Assembly (NCBI GenBank): GCA_965213855.1
Contig: CBDCAA010000011.1
Span: forward strand, 1 to 64,000
DNA from: JBBROS01 sp965213855
Lineage (GTDB): Bacteria > Pseudomonadota > Alphaproteobacteria > Acetobacterales > Acetobacteraceae
Direction: 5' to 3'
DNA length: 64,000 nt
Shown: piece after piece, positions 62,183 to 64,000 of the stretch
Position numbering within the stretch: the stretch's first letter is position 1
How the letters are laid out: each line of letters starts with the position of its first letter
Made by a program: the position numbers and the translations under genes
Notes under the pieces: model-generated
The model's input: only the letters and a program-made list of their open reading frames with translations
What the model was told of the DNA's origin: nothing
Databases searched by the model: none

Positions 62183-62945
62183 GCAGGCCACGTCGCTCGA
62201 ACAGATCGATCAGCACCAGGTTGACGTTGAACTTGAAGTCGTCCGTGTCGCGCACGCGGGCGACGACCTCGGGCAACGGCCACAGTTCGAACGCCTCCAC
62301 CTCGCCATCGTTGGGCTGTGGGATGAAGTCGGCGGGCAGGACGATATCATAACAATATAGCCGGTCACGGCGGAGCCCCTCCGGCCGGTCCATCGCGTAG
62401 TCGATCGTGGCGACCTTCACCACGTCGTGCAGCAATCTGGCCGGAAGGCCCGCCTCCTCCTCGGCCTCCTTCGCAAGCGCCTCGTCGGGCGTGAAGCCGG
62501 CGGGCACTCCGCCCGCGACCAGGTGGTCGAGCTTGCCGGGGTCAAGCAGCTTGTTGGCGGCCCGGCGCGCAACCCAGAGCGACCAGCCGCCAGCTCCGGC
62601 GACCAATGCATTGAGGTGGACGCCCGCCGCCTGGATGCCGAACGCGGGCAACGCGCCGCGGTCGATCGTGCTCAGCACCGTGCCGTCCGGATCGGTGCGG
62701 ACGTCGAACGCCTCGTCCCGCCAGCGGAACCGCCCTGCCGTGGCCAGGGCGCGCGCGATCCGTGGGAGATCGTGCGCGCCCACCGTGACGGCACCGTCAC
62801 CCAAGGCCGCGCCGAGGCGCACAACCTCCGCCAGCAAGGCCGGGTCGAGATAGCCGACACACGCGCGGTGGATCAGCACCGGGACGCGCGGCCCCGGGAC
62901 GATCGCGTTGTTGCACGCGGCGACGTGTCGATAGATGGCGTCCAT
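62160..62945 (-). CDS. Nudix hydrolase with DUF4743 N-domain
   Basis: 261 residues. N-terminal DUF4743-like region (residues 1-110; CVGYLDPALLAEVVRLGAAL), then a Nudix domain with the box around AGGVPAGFTPDEALAKEAEE and KEAEEEAGL (about 140-165). It resembles thiamine pyrophosphokinase-linked Nudix proteins (yeast YJR142W type). The substrate is unknown. ATG at 62945. Confidence 0.85.
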   Translation of the reverse strand: MDAIYRHVAACNNAIVPGPRVPVLIHRACVGYLDPALLAEVVRLGAALGDGAVTVGAHDLPRIARALATAGRFRWRDEAFDVRTDPDGTVLSTIDRGALPAFGIQAAGVHLNALVAGAGGWSLWVARRAANKLLDPGKLDHLVAGGVPAGFTPDEALAKEAEEEAGLPARLLHDVVKVATIDYAMDRPEGLRRDRLYCYDIVLPADFIPQPNDGEVEAFELWPLPEVVARVRDTDDFKFNVNLVLIDLFERRGLLTRADRP

Positions 62946-63175
62946 ACAGGCAAGGTATGGCGGTGTTTACGGCGCCCGCTAGAGCATCACCCGACCAACC
63001 GGGGTCACCCCGTCGGGTAAAGATGCTCGCATTATTGAACGGCTAGAGCTCAATCCGATCCACTTCGATCGAAACGAGACACTAGGGATGGCGGGGCACC
63101 AGGCTTCGCCCGCGCGTGGCAGCCCGTCGGGGCGCCGGCCTTTGCATGGAACCCGCAAGTCGCCACATAGCGCGC

Positions 63176-64000
63176 ATGCGACCAGCCGACACCAGCCCAC
63201 CCGTCCTGCCGTCCCAGCGAAACGGCTTCCAGACGGTCCTGTCCCTATTACCCTATCTGTGGCCGCGCGGGGAGCCGGGGGCGAGGGTCCGGGTCGTCCT
63301 CGCCGCCGTGATGCTCGTGTTGGCGAAGGTCGCGACGGTCTACATCCCGATCGTCTATAGCCAAGCGGTCGATGCACTGTCGCCCAAGGCGCATGTGATC
63401 GCGGTTCCGCTCGCGCTGATCCTGGCCTACGCGGTCCTGCGTGTCGCCTCCTCCGGCTTTGCCGAGTTGCGGGATGCCGTGTTCGCGGCCGTGCAGCAGC
63501 GCACCATCCGCAAGGTCGCACTGCAGACCTTCAAGCACCTGCACGGCCTGAGCCTTCGCTTCCACCTCGACCGTCAGACCGGCGGCCTGTCGCGCGCGCT
63601 GGAGCGGGGCACCGGCGGCATCGAGGCGGTGCTGCGCCTGGCCGTGTTCAACATCCTGCCGACGCTGTTCGAGGTGCTGCTGGTGACAGCCATCCTCTGG
63701 CGGTTGTTCGACTGGCGGTTTGCCGCGGTCACGTTCTCGGCCGTCGTGCTCTACGTCGGGTTCACGTTCCTGTTCACGAACTGGCGCGTGCGGTTCCGGC
63801 GGACGATGAACGAGATGGACAGCGACGCCCAGACCAAGGCGATCGACAGCCTGCTGAATTTCGAGACGGTCAAGTATTTTGGCAATGAGGCGCATGAGGC
63901 GGCCCGGTTCGACGTGGCCCGCGCGCGCTACGAGCGGGCGGCGGTAAAAAGCCAGGTCACGCTCAACATGCTCAACCTGGGCCAGGCCGTGATCATCTCG
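63176..64000 (+). CDS. ATM1-type ABC transporter, N-terminal part (cut by window edge)
   Basis: 275 residues visible. The N-terminal membrane domain of a half-ABC exporter: VLSLLPYLWPRGEPGARVRV, VYIPIVYSQAVDAL, HLHGLSLRFHLDRQTGGLSR and the mitochondrial Atm1-like LNFETVKYFGNEAHEAARFD. This is the heavy-metal/Fe-S cluster (glutathione persulfide) exporter family. The ATPase domain lies beyond the edge. ATG at 63176; 63146 is in frame as well. Confidence 0.9.
   Translation, partial: MRPADTSPPVLPSQRNGFQTVLSLLPYLWPRGEPGARVRVVLAAVMLVLAKVATVYIPIVYSQAVDALSPKAHVIAVPLALILAYAVLRVASSGFAELRDAVFAAVQQRTIRKVALQTFKHLHGLSLRFHLDRQTGGLSRALERGTGGIEAVLRLAVFNILPTLFEVLLVTAILWRLFDWRFAAVTFSAVVLYVGFTFLFTNWRVRFRRTMNEMDSDAQTKAIDSLLNFETVKYFGNEAHEAARFDVARARYERAAVKSQVTLNMLNLGQAVIIS

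Overview
The window is about 69-70 percent GC by eye and carries chromosomal housekeeping genes of an alphaproteobacterium. Supporting traits are an NDUFS4-like Complex I accessory subunit, a DUF4167 protein, a ruvCAB-ybgC-tolQRAB-pal-cpoB-tilS-ftsH block, sucCD and gltA, and a 6S RNA between zapA and the 5-formyltetrahydrofolate cyclo-ligase gene. Gene content and protein style resemble Rhodospirillales/Acetobacteraceae; the family-level placement is inference. No rRNA, CRISPR array, transposase, integrase or phage gene was seen. There is one tRNA (Pro, TGG).

Layout. 1-427: end of an AsmA-like gene. 496-6392 (minus): a tightly overlapped molybdo-hydroxylase/CO-dehydrogenase-type maturation operon, coxG, coxD, a DUF4160-DUF2442 pair, coxE, a split XdhC/CoxI pair and a MoeA-MocA fusion, without the enzyme's structural genes. 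6544-11543: prpB, a broken copy of the DUF4160/DUF2442 pair, an acuC-like deacetylase, a DUF192 protein, tRNA-Pro, the Complex I subunit, a glycosyltransferase and an ACT-domain protein. 11657-17392: a five-gene polycistron (substrate-binding protein, alpha/beta hydrolase, acyl-CoA dehydrogenase, acyl-CoA ligase, NicX-like ring dioxygenase) that looks like an uncharacterised catabolic pathway. 17973-31472: central metabolism (sucCD, polyprenyl synthase, pyrE, tartrate-type dehydrogenase, transaminase, gltA) with an MFS carrier and a type II toxin-antitoxin module. 31589-43341: a nuclease, CHAD and SixA proteins, then a DNA-repair neighbourhood with two photolyases, PdeM and an Lhr-type helicase. 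43518-48607: EpmA, thiE, zapA, 6S RNA, folate cyclo-ligase and a YmdB-like phosphodiesterase. 48639-60617: yebC, ruvCAB, Tol-Pal, tilS, ftsH. 60668-64000: prmC, a DUF4167 protein, a Nudix protein and the start of an ATM1-type ABC exporter.

The most unusual signals are: (1) a dispersed palindromic repeat family, with core CCCCTCCC...GGGAGGGG and a G-rich tail, found in intergenic gaps and also inside two open reading frames; (2) the NicX-like operon; (3) the cox accessory operon with an embedded two-gene DUF4160/DUF2442 module and a decayed second copy about 2.7 kb away; (4) two compensating frame changes at the start of tolB; (5) an SDR protein lacking the catalytic Tyr, coupled to an iron-sulfur photolyase. 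Start codons were chosen by family length, Shine-Dalgarno sequence and overlap with the upstream gene; many are GTG or TTG.
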